Positions 1-9,834 of a stretch of DNA of 64,000 nt are shown here, one piece after another. Position 1 is the stretch's first letter; each line of letters begins with the position of its first letter. The notes beneath the pieces are model-generated. The model had not been told where the DNA came from, made no database searches, and worked only from the letters and a program-made list of their open reading frames with translations. Position numbers and translations under genes: made by a program. The stretch comes from UMGS755 sp045602005 (GTDB lineage: Bacteria > Bacillota > Clostridia > UBA1381 > UBA9506), in contig JAZSAS010000087.1 in assembly GCA_045602005.1 (NCBI GenBank), positions 1 to 64,000 on the forward strand, in the 5' to 3' direction.

Positions 1-73
1 CTGCAGCTGACACGGCTGTAACCGTGCCCAACAGAACCATGCAAGCTAATAAAATTGTTATAATTTTTCTCAT
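1..73 (-). CDS. Secreted protein, N-terminal fragment (signal peptide only)
   Basis: Only the first 24 codons lie in the window. They start at ATG 73 behind a GAGGTG ribosome site that overlaps the stop codon of the upstream SLH protein. The reading is a classic signal peptide: MRKI followed by a hydrophobic run (ITILLACMVLLGTV) and a small-residue end (TAVSAA). It is therefore probably the fourth exported protein of the SLH/sugar operon. The mature protein lies outside the window, so nothing can be said of its role. Confidence 0.7.
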   Translation of the reverse strand, partial: MRKIITILLACMVLLGTVTAVSAA

Positions 74-84
74 TTTATTTCACC

Positions 85-2793
85 TCAATCCCATTGATAT
101 ACATAAACGTTAGAAACATCCGAATAACTCATGCAGACAAACGCTTTGGTGTCAGTACCCTGCTTATAGGTTGTGCAGTCTGTCATTGTAAGTGTGGAAG
201 TGATTGTATCGGATTTAACGTTATAAATGTACAATGTTTTGAAAGTATTACGCTTGAAGGTTCTGTAATCTGCTTTGGTTGCGGCAGACATATCCTCTGC
301 TGCGCACATAGAGAAGTAGTCACCGACGCCTTCTTCATTATACACGTCGTAAACACGCATGTAACCATGCTTTAAGCCACCTGTTGCCAGACATTTCAGC
401 GGTTCATCCTTTGTGGGGGTGAAGACACGTTCAATGGTGTTGATTTTGCCATCAGCATTGGTCAGATAACGAACAAGGTCACCCTTTTTCAGTGATGTAA
501 TCGGAAGGTCGGGACCGTTGGCAGGTGAATTGTTTCCGTATACATACCGCATGTTATCTTTACATACAACGTCGCTGGCTATAGAGAGCGCCAGAAGTTC
601 ACCTTCCCTCTGAGCGGCAGTACGTCCTAACAGCTCAACCTTTATTTCAGGCTGACCGTCGCTGTTTAAGCCTTCGTAAACATCGTTAACCATGAAGGTG
701 TATGATGTTGCTGTGTCAAACGCTGTAGTTGCTGCATTTTCATAGACAACCAGACATTTTGCAAACAGGGTGTTATCCAGGTCATAGCCATCGGCACTAT
801 AGCCGGTGCTCTCTATCAAAGAACTTCTGGCAATTCTGGTGAACTGTGTATCGTTCACCTCGGTAGCTGTCAAAAACGGCACCCGGAAGATAACGGTTTT
901 AGCATTTACTAAGCACTGATAAACGAAACCGTCTAAACGATAGGACGGAGCGTTGCTGGAGTTATACAGCGGGTCGCTCTTATGAGAGTGAACCTCATAA
1001 TGCTTAGCTAAAGAAGTGTCTGCTGTTTCTGCTGAAGAAACCTGTAAGGTGTCAATCTCTTTAATCACACCGCCCTGGAGACGGAAGCGGATTAACTGAC
1101 GGTTGTTGAAGTCAACACCGGAACCGATGTCTGAGAAAATCAGATTATCGGAGGCTTTGTTCAAACCATCGAGAATGAATTTATCAGCTACACGGTAGGC
1201 AGTGATTTCGCCGGCCTCATTCAGAATCTTCAGCATCATGTACTTATTAAGACCCTGTTCAAACATGATACCGTCAATCAAATAACCATATTCCATGGTG
1301 TCGGCTGTAGCATCTTTTTCATAATCAACTATGTTATTGTTGCGGTCGAGATATAAAACAACTGCTAAACCTGCTGCCAGCTTTGCTTTTTTACCGGAGT
1401 TAATCAAAGATGACAGGTTTGTGCCGATTTTATAGGCAATGCCATCAATATAAATTGTGTCAGAGCCTGAGGTTTGTGTGATGGTGCCGGTTACCTGTTT
1501 AACGGAAACCTGAACTTTGAGCCATTCTGACTGGTCATAATTCATTACCAGCTTGCCATCTACAATAGAGAAGTTATCTGCAGCAAGGCTGATGACGTTA
1601 CCAGCCTTAATGAGTGAAATGTCAACGGGAAGGCCTTCACGATAAACCTCAAGGTTATCGCCAAACTTGCTCAGCTGGATATTCTGGTTGGCATATTTGG
1701 TGATGATAGAGGTAGCACCAATACCCTCTGCAACCTCTGTTTTGTAGATTTCCATGTAAACAACATCGTAGTAGCCATCCTCATCGCTATCACGCATGCT
1801 GATGGTGCCGTTTTCGAACACATTAAACAGCTCTGCGCTGAGGCGGTAGTCACCCTTGTTAACCTTAACAAAGGCTGTGGTGTTAATTTTAGCTACTTCT
1901 TCATCGTCATATGCGATTTCAATGTAGTTCTTTGAAAAAGTAACAGATTCAACATCACTTGCATCCAAGGTGAGAATTTCATCGCCTGCATAAACGCTGA
2001 CAACCTTGGTTTCACCGTTGATTGTCTGTGTGTAATATGTCACAATGGCGCCAACAGCAATATCTTCAATTACAATGGCACTTTCGTAAATCTTGCCGTC
2101 GATGTTAACATGACCTTTAGCACAGGGATCGATGGAAAGAGCCACGTTCTGGTTTGCAAGAATGCGTCCGCTTTTCTTTTCCAGGTTCTTCTGCTCTAAG
2201 AGCGTGGGTTTGCGATGATAAACAACCTCGCCCGGCATAACAGCAGGAGAAGTTTCCATAGCGTTCATAATCAGCTTAGCCAGCTCAGGAATTTTAACAG
2301 AAGCCGGATCTTCGATTGTTACACCACGGGTGATGCCGATTTGAGCGGCAACGGTCATGTATGCCTGCTCTGTGCCACCCTTTTCTTCAGCCAGAATATC
2401 GTAGTTCAAAACAGAAACCAAACCACGAATGGCATCTGCCTGGGTGATGTAATCTGCCGGATGGAAATAACCATTTTCATCCAGAGACATAAAGCCATGA
2501 GCCACACAGAAGTCAATATAACCCCAATAGTTGCTCATTGAAGCATCTTTAATGGAAGGGTCTAACCGCAGAGGAGGTTCATAGTTCACCGTCATCAAGG
2601 CCAAAGCTTTGGCAAACTGCTCTCTTGTGTAATCAAATCTGCGGGAGTAGAGTCCTGCATCAGCTGCTTCTTCTAAAATGTCCATGTCCTGCAAAAATAC
2701 AACATCTTTTGTTTCCATTTCTGTTGCTTGTGCTATAAACGGCATCATACAAAAGCTGAGTGCCAGAATAAAGCAAAGAATACGTTTACGCAT
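85..2793 (-). CDS. SLH-domain secreted protein, about 902 aa, function unknown
   Basis: Exported protein with a signal peptide (MRKRILCFILALSFCMM...AQA). Residues about 35-185 hold degenerate S-layer-homology repeats (motifs such as YFHPADYITQADAIRGL and VKIPELAKLIMNAME), which in this family bind the protein to secondary cell-wall polymer. The remaining 700 residues are beta-rich, without Cys clusters or catalytic motifs that I recognise, so a structural or glycan-binding surface role is inferred. ATG 2793 is chosen over the in-frame TTG 2802 because GGAAGGAG lies 9 nt before the ATG but directly abuts the TTG. The start overlaps the stop of the preceding SLH gene by 8 nt, showing translational coupling in one operon with the ABC importer. 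Confidence 0.75.
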   Translation of the reverse strand: MRKRILCFILALSFCMMPFIAQATEMETKDVVFLQDMDILEEAADAGLYSRRFDYTREQFAKALALMTVNYEPPLRLDPSIKDASMSNYWGYIDFCVAHGFMSLDENGYFHPADYITQADAIRGLVSVLNYDILAEEKGGTEQAYMTVAAQIGITRGVTIEDPASVKIPELAKLIMNAMETSPAVMPGEVVYHRKPTLLEQKNLEKKSGRILANQNVALSIDPCAKGHVNIDGKIYESAIVIEDIAVGAIVTYYTQTINGETKVVSVYAGDEILTLDASDVESVTFSKNYIEIAYDDEEVAKINTTAFVKVNKGDYRLSAELFNVFENGTISMRDSDEDGYYDVVYMEIYKTEVAEGIGATSIITKYANQNIQLSKFGDNLEVYREGLPVDISLIKAGNVISLAADNFSIVDGKLVMNYDQSEWLKVQVSVKQVTGTITQTSGSDTIYIDGIAYKIGTNLSSLINSGKKAKLAAGLAVVLYLDRNNNIVDYEKDATADTMEYGYLIDGIMFEQGLNKYMMLKILNEAGEITAYRVADKFILDGLNKASDNLIFSDIGSGVDFNNRQLIRFRLQGGVIKEIDTLQVSSAETADTSLAKHYEVHSHKSDPLYNSSNAPSYRLDGFVYQCLVNAKTVIFRVPFLTATEVNDTQFTRIARSSLIESTGYSADGYDLDNTLFAKCLVVYENAATTAFDTATSYTFMVNDVYEGLNSDGQPEIKVELLGRTAAQREGELLALSIASDVVCKDNMRYVYGNNSPANGPDLPITSLKKGDLVRYLTNADGKINTIERVFTPTKDEPLKCLATGGLKHGYMRVYDVYNEEGVGDYFSMCAAEDMSAATKADYRTFKRNTFKTLYIYNVKSDTITSTLTMTDCTTYKQGTDTKAFVCMSYSDVSNVYVYQWD

Positions 2794-4543
2794 TAGACTC
2801 AACTCCTTCCATCACTTCCAGCATTCTGGCCAACAGTGCGCAAACCTCTGCACGGCTGATTTCATTCTTGGGCAGGAACGCATTGTCGGTGTTGCCCTGA
2901 ATCAAACCATTAGATACCATGCGGCTTACAGCAGCTGCGGCATAGTCGGAAATGCTGTCTTTGTCAACAAAAGTTAATTCTGCGGTTTCGCTGTCTGCGA
3001 GCTTCGCTGATAATGCACGGTCGATGATAACCGCCGCATCCTCACGGGTCAGTGACTTGCCAACGCCAAAAGTATTTTCCCCCATACCATTGATAAGTTC
3101 TGCATGAACCGCTGCCGATACATATGATTGATACCAGCTGCCATCTGTCACATCGCCAAAGGATACTTTGTCACCCGTCAGAGAAAGTCCCAGAGCTGAA
3201 ACCATCAGCTTCGTGAACTCTTCACGCTTCACAGGGTCATTCGGTGCAAACTCTGTTGCTGAACGACCGGAAACGATTTTCTTGTCATATAAAGATTTAA
3301 TGTTTTCATAAGCCCAGTGTTTTGCCGGAACGTCAGTGAAGAAAGTGGGAACCGGCATAGCTTCAGGCTGAACTGCTGACAACGGAGGAAGATAACTTAC
3401 AGAACCGCCACGGTTGCTGCCTCTATCATCATCGTCGTCATCTTCTTCTGTAACTTCTTCCAGCATAGCCTCAACTGCGTCGGCATATTCTTCCTGCATA
3501 TCTTCTACGTTGTCGATATACTGTCTCCGGTTGAGGACAGTGTTCCAGATTGTTGTAATGTGATACTCAGTGAATGCCTCGTTTTCAAGGAGTGTTAAGT
3601 CAAGACCATAAACGCTTTCGTTGTATTTCTCTAAAGCAAGCATGAGAGCGTCTTCATCTGAACAATCTAAGAATGCAGAAACACCAATCTGTGCAGCAAA
3701 ATCTGCTTCTAAGGTTTCTGAATCTCTGTAGCCGCCGCTGCCAATTAGGGACAGAACTCTAGCCTGCCCGTCGCCGCTCAGGTTATCGAAATCAGAACCT
3801 TCACTAAGGTCTACAGACCAGATGTTGTCGTTATATTTGTCCAGAGTTCCCAGAACATCGTCTGTTTCGCCCAGGATGATGAAAGCAACGCCGTTGTTAA
3901 ACTCTGTAGCCAGGTTAACGATTGCGGATACCCCTGTTTCAGCATTGTCAACAAAGGGTCTCTTGCTGATGAGATAGCTGTAGAAATCAGATGTATCAGT
4001 TATATCATCATAAGCTTCCAGGTCAGCACCAAAGGCTACTAAATATCTCCTGTTTTCTTCTGTGAACAAGGTGCTGTATTCATTCGCGCTTGTTCCGTTA
4101 AAGCCTATTACCATGTTATCAATAATATCTTTGAGAACGCTCTCAAAATAACCGTAATAATAAAGGTCATTGTTTAAATAAGACAGATATACAAAACATG
4201 TGCCTTCAGCTATTTCTTCATAATTTAATGAAATAGACTGGGTGAAAGCGCCGTCGGCACCTGTTGTGCCTACAGCGAAATGTTCAACCAACGCCAAAAA
4301 CCCAGCGCCGTTTGCTGCTTTAAGAGCAGTCAGAGTGGCCTCAGGTGTTGCGGTTCCAGTGGAATCCGGCTTAGCAACAATAACTGTTACAGGCGTTCCT
4401 TCCGGTGCGTCTAAAGTCGTTTCAATCGTGATGCTTTTAATATCATAAGGAACTAAAACACCAGCATCTGCAGCGACTGGCAAAGCCAGCGCTGCAGATA
4501 AGATGAAAAGACTCATTAATATTGATAAAATTCTTTTATTCAT
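2786..4543 (-). CDS. SLH-domain surface protein, 585 aa
   Basis: Secreted protein with signal peptide MNKRILSILMSLFILSAALA. The order is an N-terminal region of unknown fold (about 27-370) with helical segments rich in Asp/Glu, an acidic run of consecutive Asp followed by a Gly/Ser linker (about 370-390), and three canonical C-terminal SLH repeats (about 395-580; FTDVPAKHWAYENIKSLYDK, FGDVTDGSWYQSYVSAAV, FVDKDSISDYAAAAVSRMV, each with TREDAA/SRAEVCAL-type ends). SLH triplets anchor proteins to pyruvylated cell-wall polymer, so this is a surface display protein. It has GGGAGGG before ATG 4543 and lies 14 nt after the SLH glycosidase-like gene. No enzymatic motif was recognised in the N-terminal part. 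Confidence 0.8.
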   Translation of the reverse strand: MNKRILSILMSLFILSAALALPVAADAGVLVPYDIKSITIETTLDAPEGTPVTVIVAKPDSTGTATPEATLTALKAANGAGFLALVEHFAVGTTGADGAFTQSISLNYEEIAEGTCFVYLSYLNNDLYYYGYFESVLKDIIDNMVIGFNGTSANEYSTLFTEENRRYLVAFGADLEAYDDITDTSDFYSYLISKRPFVDNAETGVSAIVNLATEFNNGVAFIILGETDDVLGTLDKYNDNIWSVDLSEGSDFDNLSGDGQARVLSLIGSGGYRDSETLEADFAAQIGVSAFLDCSDEDALMLALEKYNESVYGLDLTLLENEAFTEYHITTIWNTVLNRRQYIDNVEDMQEEYADAVEAMLEEVTEEDDDDDDRGSNRGGSVSYLPPLSAVQPEAMPVPTFFTDVPAKHWAYENIKSLYDKKIVSGRSATEFAPNDPVKREEFTKLMVSALGLSLTGDKVSFGDVTDGSWYQSYVSAAVHAELINGMGENTFGVGKSLTREDAAVIIDRALSAKLADSETAELTFVDKDSISDYAAAAVSRMVSNGLIQGNTDNAFLPKNEISRAEVCALLARMLEVMEGVESNA

Positions 4544-4557
4544 AAGTCCCTCCCTAG

Positions 4558-7500
4558 TTATCTCACTATCTTGTAAGTGTACTCTGTGCTATAGCGACTA
4601 TCCTCAGCTTCAACCTTCACACGAAGGGTGTTTACACCGGAGATGGAAATAGAACCGCTTGCGGGCACCAGCTCATCGTTGATATAAAGCTTTGCATTAT
4701 CGCTGATGGTTGCCGCATATTCCAGTGTTTCTAAAGAAGCCGGAACAGTGATGCTCCATTCTTTACTGTGCATGTCGTCATCGTCTGTTAAGACGAAGCT
4801 TGTTTTACCATCAAAGAAACCGATAGCAGACATTTGATGCTCGGGAGATAAATAATCCTTCTGTTCGATTTCGAATACCTCTACACCAATGGCCGGGTAT
4901 TCAACCTCGAACCAACCATCGTCACCGATTTCATAGGTCTTACCGCTGTGAAGACCTGTAACCTTGGTGGCTCCCTCAAGCTTGAACCGTGCATTCTGAA
5001 TGCTTCTAGAAGTGTTTACTGAGAAGAGATAGGTCTTGCCGTCGTAGCGCTTGGGAATGTAACTCAGCCAATCTGCTGCCTCAGCTTCAACAACCGGTGC
5101 AGCTTCGGTGGAGAGAATCATGGGATAGTATGACTCAATTTCTTCCAGAACACCAATAAACTCGGGCCACACATCTTCAAATTCCTGCCAAGCAGGACCT
5201 TCTTCACGCTTCATTTCGAAGTAGTTATACCACAGAATACCCTGAGCACCCATACAGATACACTGCATTGATGTGTTTCTCATTTCTTCAGCATTGGGTG
5301 CGCGTTTTGCTGTTGCACTGATCTGAGCACTCTGGATAACGCAATAAATGGGTCTGTTGTTCTCAGGTAAAACTTCAAAGGTTGGTTTGAGAACCTTTGT
5401 AACACGTGACGGGTCTTCGTCACCGAAACCATTAACGCCATACCAGCTACAGTTGGTTGTGTCAGCATAACGGAACTGGGTTCGTCTGTTATAATTCAGT
5501 GAAAAGGTGTTGAAAGTAAAGTCATTCAAGTCAAGACTTGAGAACAGACGGGTACGCCATTCGTTATGGGGACCATAACGTGCTACAGACTGCTCATCGG
5601 CCAGGTAGAAGCCTAAGAATGCGGGATGGTCTAATGACTCTGCAAGCTTGGTATAAATCTCCCGCTCTCTTTCCGGCGAGTCAAAGACTTTCCTTCGTGA
5701 TGCGTTATCACCGCTTTGCGCTTTATCGTAGGAGAATGAGGTTAAAGAGATGAGCATTTTAACGCCGTTTTCTTCTGCATAATCCAGAAGGGCTCTATCG
5801 GCACTGGTAACGATTTCGCCAGATTCATTCTTCTTAATGTTGAACCATGCATAACCATAAGGCAGAAGCACATTAACCGGTGTGCCACTGAAATCCTTAA
5901 TGGTTTCATAAAGCTGGTTCATACCATACATACCCATCATGAAGGTGGGTTTACCGTCAATAACATACTGACCATGTTCATTGAAATAGTTATTCGGACG
6001 GAAGTCTTCCGGTCGTTTTCTTAAAACAAATTCACGGAAACCTTCTTGTTCGCCGGTTACCACGTTGTCTAATGTAAGCTGCAAATAATAATCCTGATTC
6101 ATTTGCAAATGCTTAGAAGAGAAGCTGAAACGAAGTTCTTGCTGAATATCCTTCAGATTAGACTGCATAATAACATTGTCGTCTTCATCAACAATTTTTG
6201 CATTCACTTCGCATTCATCTAAATTATAAATGCTGTAATCTTTAACAGAGGTGGAAAGGTTGATGTCACCCTCGCCGCCTTCGCCATAAATCAAGCCTTT
6301 GTAATTCGGGGTTTCAAGAACTGCTTCAATAAAGGGGTCAAGTGCAATCTTATAAATTGCGATGTTATCAACCCAAGCAGTTCCCTCGTCCACACTGCTT
6401 AAATAGCAGTTGAAGGTAACTTTATCAGCATCTGTTTCCAATTCAATGCACTGTTTGGTGGGGATCCAGTCTGTGTCGTTGATAATGCTTTCATAAATCT
6501 GATAAATAGAAGCACTTTCACCGGTTTTACTGTTAGAATAACTCATGTTGGATCTGCCACCGATTCTCCATGTGCTGCCGCCGCTTCTGGTGGCTGCTGA
6601 AGATAAGCCCTCACTACGCATGTAGCCAACACCTAGAATGGTGTCGCCTGCCTTGAGGTCTAAACCAGTTACTGTAATACCGATGGTGTTACCACCTGAT
6701 ACAGGATTCAATTTATAAGAGGTTTGGCTTTCATAACCGCCGGTGCTATCCAACCTGTCAGATTTATAGCTGGAACTTGAATATGCATTGGGAACAGAGG
6801 CTGTGTTTCCGTTCTCAAAATCAATAACAGCAAGCAGTTCACGATCATAGCTCAATGGATCAAACTGTGGCGGCATGCTCTTATCCAAACGGTCTTTAAC
6901 CTTTTCTTCAGGATTAATGAGCGCATCGAGGCGGCTGATGATGGCACAAACCTCTGCTCTTGTTAATTTGCCCTGGGGATTAATGCGGTTCTTTTCATCA
7001 CCGTTAATCAAGCCGGCAGCAACAACACGTCCCACAGCAGAAACTGCGTCTGCTGAAATTTTAGCTTTATCTGTAAAAGCAAGGGCATCTTGCAATACAT
7101 ATTCCAACCCACTATAAGTTAAAATCTGGTCAAGAATAACTATAACTTCTTCACGAGTGATGTTTTCACCAATGCCGAAATGCTTGTCACTTGCACTAAC
7201 AGAAAGGCCCATGCCAAGAGCTGCTGAAATGTAAGGAGCATACCAGGCGTTTGCATCTACATCATCAAAAGCCAACGCCTCTCCTTCAGCGGGTTCACCA
7301 ATTGCTGTGCCCACAGCCATTTTAACAAACTCTTCACGGCTAATGGTGTTGCCGGGAGCAAAGGTTGTTTCAGAAACACCATCAACAACCTGCTTCTTAT
7401 ATAATCCTGCAACGTATTCATAAGCCCAGTGCATTGTTGTAATATCTGTAAAGGGGGTTTCGTTTTCAATTGTACTGTATCTTGCAACAGAAGTATCATC

Positions 7501-8205
7501 GAGCACAAGGGCAAAATCTTTAACAGCATTTTTGGGGTTGTTGAAAGCAATGGTAATGTCTTTGTATTCACCCGGAATGGTTACTTCTGCCAAAGGCTCG
7601 CCGGTTGCAGTCATCAAGAAAATCTGTGCATTGTCTTTATTCACGATGTACTTCACTGAGTACCAAGCACCGACTTCATAAGGAAAGCTTACGGCGTTAT
7701 CGCCCAGAATAAATCTATCTTTATAAATTGTAATTCCCTTGTAAGTGCTGTAACCATCTACCGTAGAAAAACCACAGTACATGCGGACTGCCTCATCATC
7801 ACCCACACCTGCATTCCGAATTGTGAAGCGATAGTTTGCTTCTGCTTCGTTCAGTTTGTCACCTAATTCAAAAGTACGACCGGGAATACGATTTTCCTCG
7901 GTGGTAACCACGCCGTCAACCTCTGTGCTGACAGGAGCAACCAACAACGCTTTTCCTTCGTAGCCCTCTTCCGTGATGTCGATGGTTGTACTGTGTAACG
8001 AACGACCGGATGAGTCACGGGTGATGTACATAACATCACTGGAATAGCTGTTGACGTTTCCTATATATTTCGATGCTTGTACTGTAATTTTAGCACTATT
8101 GAAATCATCCGTTACAATAATGCTATTTTCTCCAGCGGCCCATACATTCAGTATGGGCGCGCATAAAGACACAGACAAAAGAAGTGCTGTAATCCTTTTT
8201 AACAT
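4558..8205 (-). CDS. Large SLH-anchored glycoside-hydrolase-like surface protein
   Basis: About 1215 aa, signal peptide at 1-24. Domains seen in order: a beta-sandwich (30-240), three SLH repeats (about 250-430; FTDITTMHWAYEYVAGLYKK, FDDVDANAWYAPYISAAL, FTDKAKISADAVSAVGRVV), a carbohydrate-binding-like beta-sandwich (460-625), an Ig-like segment (640-735), a TIM-barrel glycosidase-like domain (about 740-1035) and a C-terminal cadherin-like sandwich. In the barrel, HPAFLGFYLADEQ has the Glu position expected of a clan GH-A acid/base, while the nucleophile is not obvious. SLH repeats in the middle rather than at an end are unusual. ATG 8205 is chosen (AGGAGG, 6 nt spacing) over TTG 8211. The stop of the binding-protein gene overlaps the leader, so it is co-transcribed with the importer. 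Substrate unknown. Confidence 0.8.
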   Translation of the reverse strand: MLKRITALLLSVSLCAPILNVWAAGENSIIVTDDFNSAKITVQASKYIGNVNSYSSDVMYITRDSSGRSLHSTTIDITEEGYEGKALLVAPVSTEVDGVVTTEENRIPGRTFELGDKLNEAEANYRFTIRNAGVGDDEAVRMYCGFSTVDGYSTYKGITIYKDRFILGDNAVSFPYEVGAWYSVKYIVNKDNAQIFLMTATGEPLAEVTIPGEYKDITIAFNNPKNAVKDFALVLDDTSVARYSTIENETPFTDITTMHWAYEYVAGLYKKQVVDGVSETTFAPGNTISREEFVKMAVGTAIGEPAEGEALAFDDVDANAWYAPYISAALGMGLSVSASDKHFGIGENITREEVIVILDQILTYSGLEYVLQDALAFTDKAKISADAVSAVGRVVAAGLINGDEKNRINPQGKLTRAEVCAIISRLDALINPEEKVKDRLDKSMPPQFDPLSYDRELLAVIDFENGNTASVPNAYSSSSYKSDRLDSTGGYESQTSYKLNPVSGGNTIGITVTGLDLKAGDTILGVGYMRSEGLSSAATRSGGSTWRIGGRSNMSYSNSKTGESASIYQIYESIINDTDWIPTKQCIELETDADKVTFNCYLSSVDEGTAWVDNIAIYKIALDPFIEAVLETPNYKGLIYGEGGEGDINLSTSVKDYSIYNLDECEVNAKIVDEDDNVIMQSNLKDIQQELRFSFSSKHLQMNQDYYLQLTLDNVVTGEQEGFREFVLRKRPEDFRPNNYFNEHGQYVIDGKPTFMMGMYGMNQLYETIKDFSGTPVNVLLPYGYAWFNIKKNESGEIVTSADRALLDYAEENGVKMLISLTSFSYDKAQSGDNASRRKVFDSPEREREIYTKLAESLDHPAFLGFYLADEQSVARYGPHNEWRTRLFSSLDLNDFTFNTFSLNYNRRTQFRYADTTNCSWYGVNGFGDEDPSRVTKVLKPTFEVLPENNRPIYCVIQSAQISATAKRAPNAEEMRNTSMQCICMGAQGILWYNYFEMKREEGPAWQEFEDVWPEFIGVLEEIESYYPMILSTEAAPVVEAEAADWLSYIPKRYDGKTYLFSVNTSRSIQNARFKLEGATKVTGLHSGKTYEIGDDGWFEVEYPAIGVEVFEIEQKDYLSPEHQMSAIGFFDGKTSFVLTDDDDMHSKEWSITVPASLETLEYAATISDNAKLYINDELVPASGSISISGVNTLRVKVEAEDSRYSTEYTYKIVR

Positions 8206-8207
8206 TG

Positions 8208-9800
8208 TCAACCTCCTATGTTCTCGTTAAGTTCCTTTTCAATTGCTGTGATGTCAGCATTCAATTTGTCAATTTGCTTTTTCCAAGAACCCTCAACATC
8301 ACCAGACATGATGATCTCCAGAGTGATTGCATTTGTATCGTTTGCAGCTAAGAACTTCGCATAAGAATCAGAAGAATAGAAGTTCAACTCATAGTCCTGC
8401 ATTGCGAAATCACCTTCGCCGGCAAGCTTAGCCAGACCCAGCTCGTTCAGGCTCTTCACAGTGTGCAGATCAAGACCATCCGTCGGGCGGAATTTAGGAT
8501 CAGAGAAACTTGCACCAATTAAAGTACCAAACAGACTGATGCTGGGGTATTTAGCCTTGAGGTCATAAGAACCATCTTCTCTTGCCTCGATCAAACGTGT
8601 AATCTTGTCGCCTTCGATTGTGTAGTCAACGCCTTCAAAACCATAAGCTCTGAGCATTGCAGCCTCGTGGCTTGCCAGATAATCTAAAGCAGTTAAGAAG
8701 GTGTCAAATTTTTCTTCACTCATCTTGGGGCTATAGTAAGTACATTCCCAATAATTCTTACCTTCACGGCCACGAACCTTGCCGTCAGGTGAAGTGAACC
8801 AGCAAAGTGCCAGAGCTTCTTCGGGGTTAATGTCCGGATTTGCTGCCTTGAAGTTGTTCTTCAGTCTGGTGAACGCAAGGTTACCACTGCAGTTCTTGAA
8901 GAATACGCCTGATTTCTGTGTCAGGAACAGGCTGGTTACGTTATCATCTTCATGAGCAAAGAAGTTAGGATGCAACAGACCTTCTTCATAAACTGCTGCA
9001 TAGGACTTAAGGCCTTCCAGAGTGGATGCCTCGGTCATGCCGTAAACATATTCTCCGTCTACCTTATGGAATCTGTTGTAATAGCTGTTGAATGCTGTTA
9101 CAAAGAGGTTGGGAGCTTCTTCGTGTGTTGTAGCAATACCTACAGTATTATTTGCACCAACATTACCTAAGTCAGCCTCTTTGAATTTTCTTGCCATGTC
9201 GATGACATCTTCATATTCCATCATAGGAGCTGTTTCAATACCCAGCTTCTCGGCCCAGTCTTTTCTGTAAACCAAGCAGTACATATCAACGTTCATGTCA
9301 AAACCTGCCTGATAAGCTTGGCTGCCAAAACCATAGCTGGGAATGGTTGCATAGAGCTTACCATCAGCCTTTTCTTTCAGCATCTCAGAGATGCCGGAAG
9401 CAGCAACTTGCTTTGCAAAATTAGGATATTTGGTTTCATAACCATCCGGCAGTGCTCTTACTACTTTCTGGTTAACGAAATCTAAATAGTCGCTGTAAAT
9501 GAATTCCCATTTAACTGCGTCGGGCATGTCGCCGGAAGAAAGCCAGATACGGTTCTTTTCTGTCCAGTTGTCATAAGAAACGCCCAGAACTTCAAAGTCA
9601 ATGTTGAATTTCTCAGTAACGTGACGATACAGTTCGTCTTCCTGCATGCCCTCTTTAGCATTAACCATGCTGACTTTGTAGAGGTACTTGCCGCCGTCCT
9701 CACTAACAGTTGTTGTGTTCTGCTTTGCACAACCAGCCAAAGAGCCAATCAGCAAAACTGCCACCAATAAAAACGCTGTGATAGATGTTCTTCTTTTCAT
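8208..9800 (-). CDS. Extracellular solute-binding lipoprotein of a sugar ABC importer
   Basis: 530 aa. A lipoprotein signal with lipobox LAGC (Cys about 23) follows MKRRTSITAFLLVAVLLIG. The body resembles family-1 carbohydrate-binding proteins of the LplA/YtcQ type (long form of about 500 aa, with KEADLGNVGANN- and YWECTYYSPKM-type segments). It would sit on the outer face of the membrane and hand an oligosaccharide to the two permeases encoded upstream. AAGGAGG precedes ATG 9800. No ATP-binding subunit is encoded in the operon; importers of this class usually borrow a shared MsmX-type ATPase, which is an inference here. Confidence 0.9.
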   Translation of the reverse strand: MKRRTSITAFLLVAVLLIGSLAGCAKQNTTTVSEDGGKYLYKVSMVNAKEGMQEDELYRHVTEKFNIDFEVLGVSYDNWTEKNRIWLSSGDMPDAVKWEFIYSDYLDFVNQKVVRALPDGYETKYPNFAKQVAASGISEMLKEKADGKLYATIPSYGFGSQAYQAGFDMNVDMYCLVYRKDWAEKLGIETAPMMEYEDVIDMARKFKEADLGNVGANNTVGIATTHEEAPNLFVTAFNSYYNRFHKVDGEYVYGMTEASTLEGLKSYAAVYEEGLLHPNFFAHEDDNVTSLFLTQKSGVFFKNCSGNLAFTRLKNNFKAANPDINPEEALALCWFTSPDGKVRGREGKNYWECTYYSPKMSEEKFDTFLTALDYLASHEAAMLRAYGFEGVDYTIEGDKITRLIEAREDGSYDLKAKYPSISLFGTLIGASFSDPKFRPTDGLDLHTVKSLNELGLAKLAGEGDFAMQDYELNFYSSDSYAKFLAANDTNAITLEIIMSGDVEGSWKKQIDKLNADITAIEKELNENIGG

Positions 9801-9834
9801 AATGTCCTCCTTTAAATATATAATTATTTTTTAA

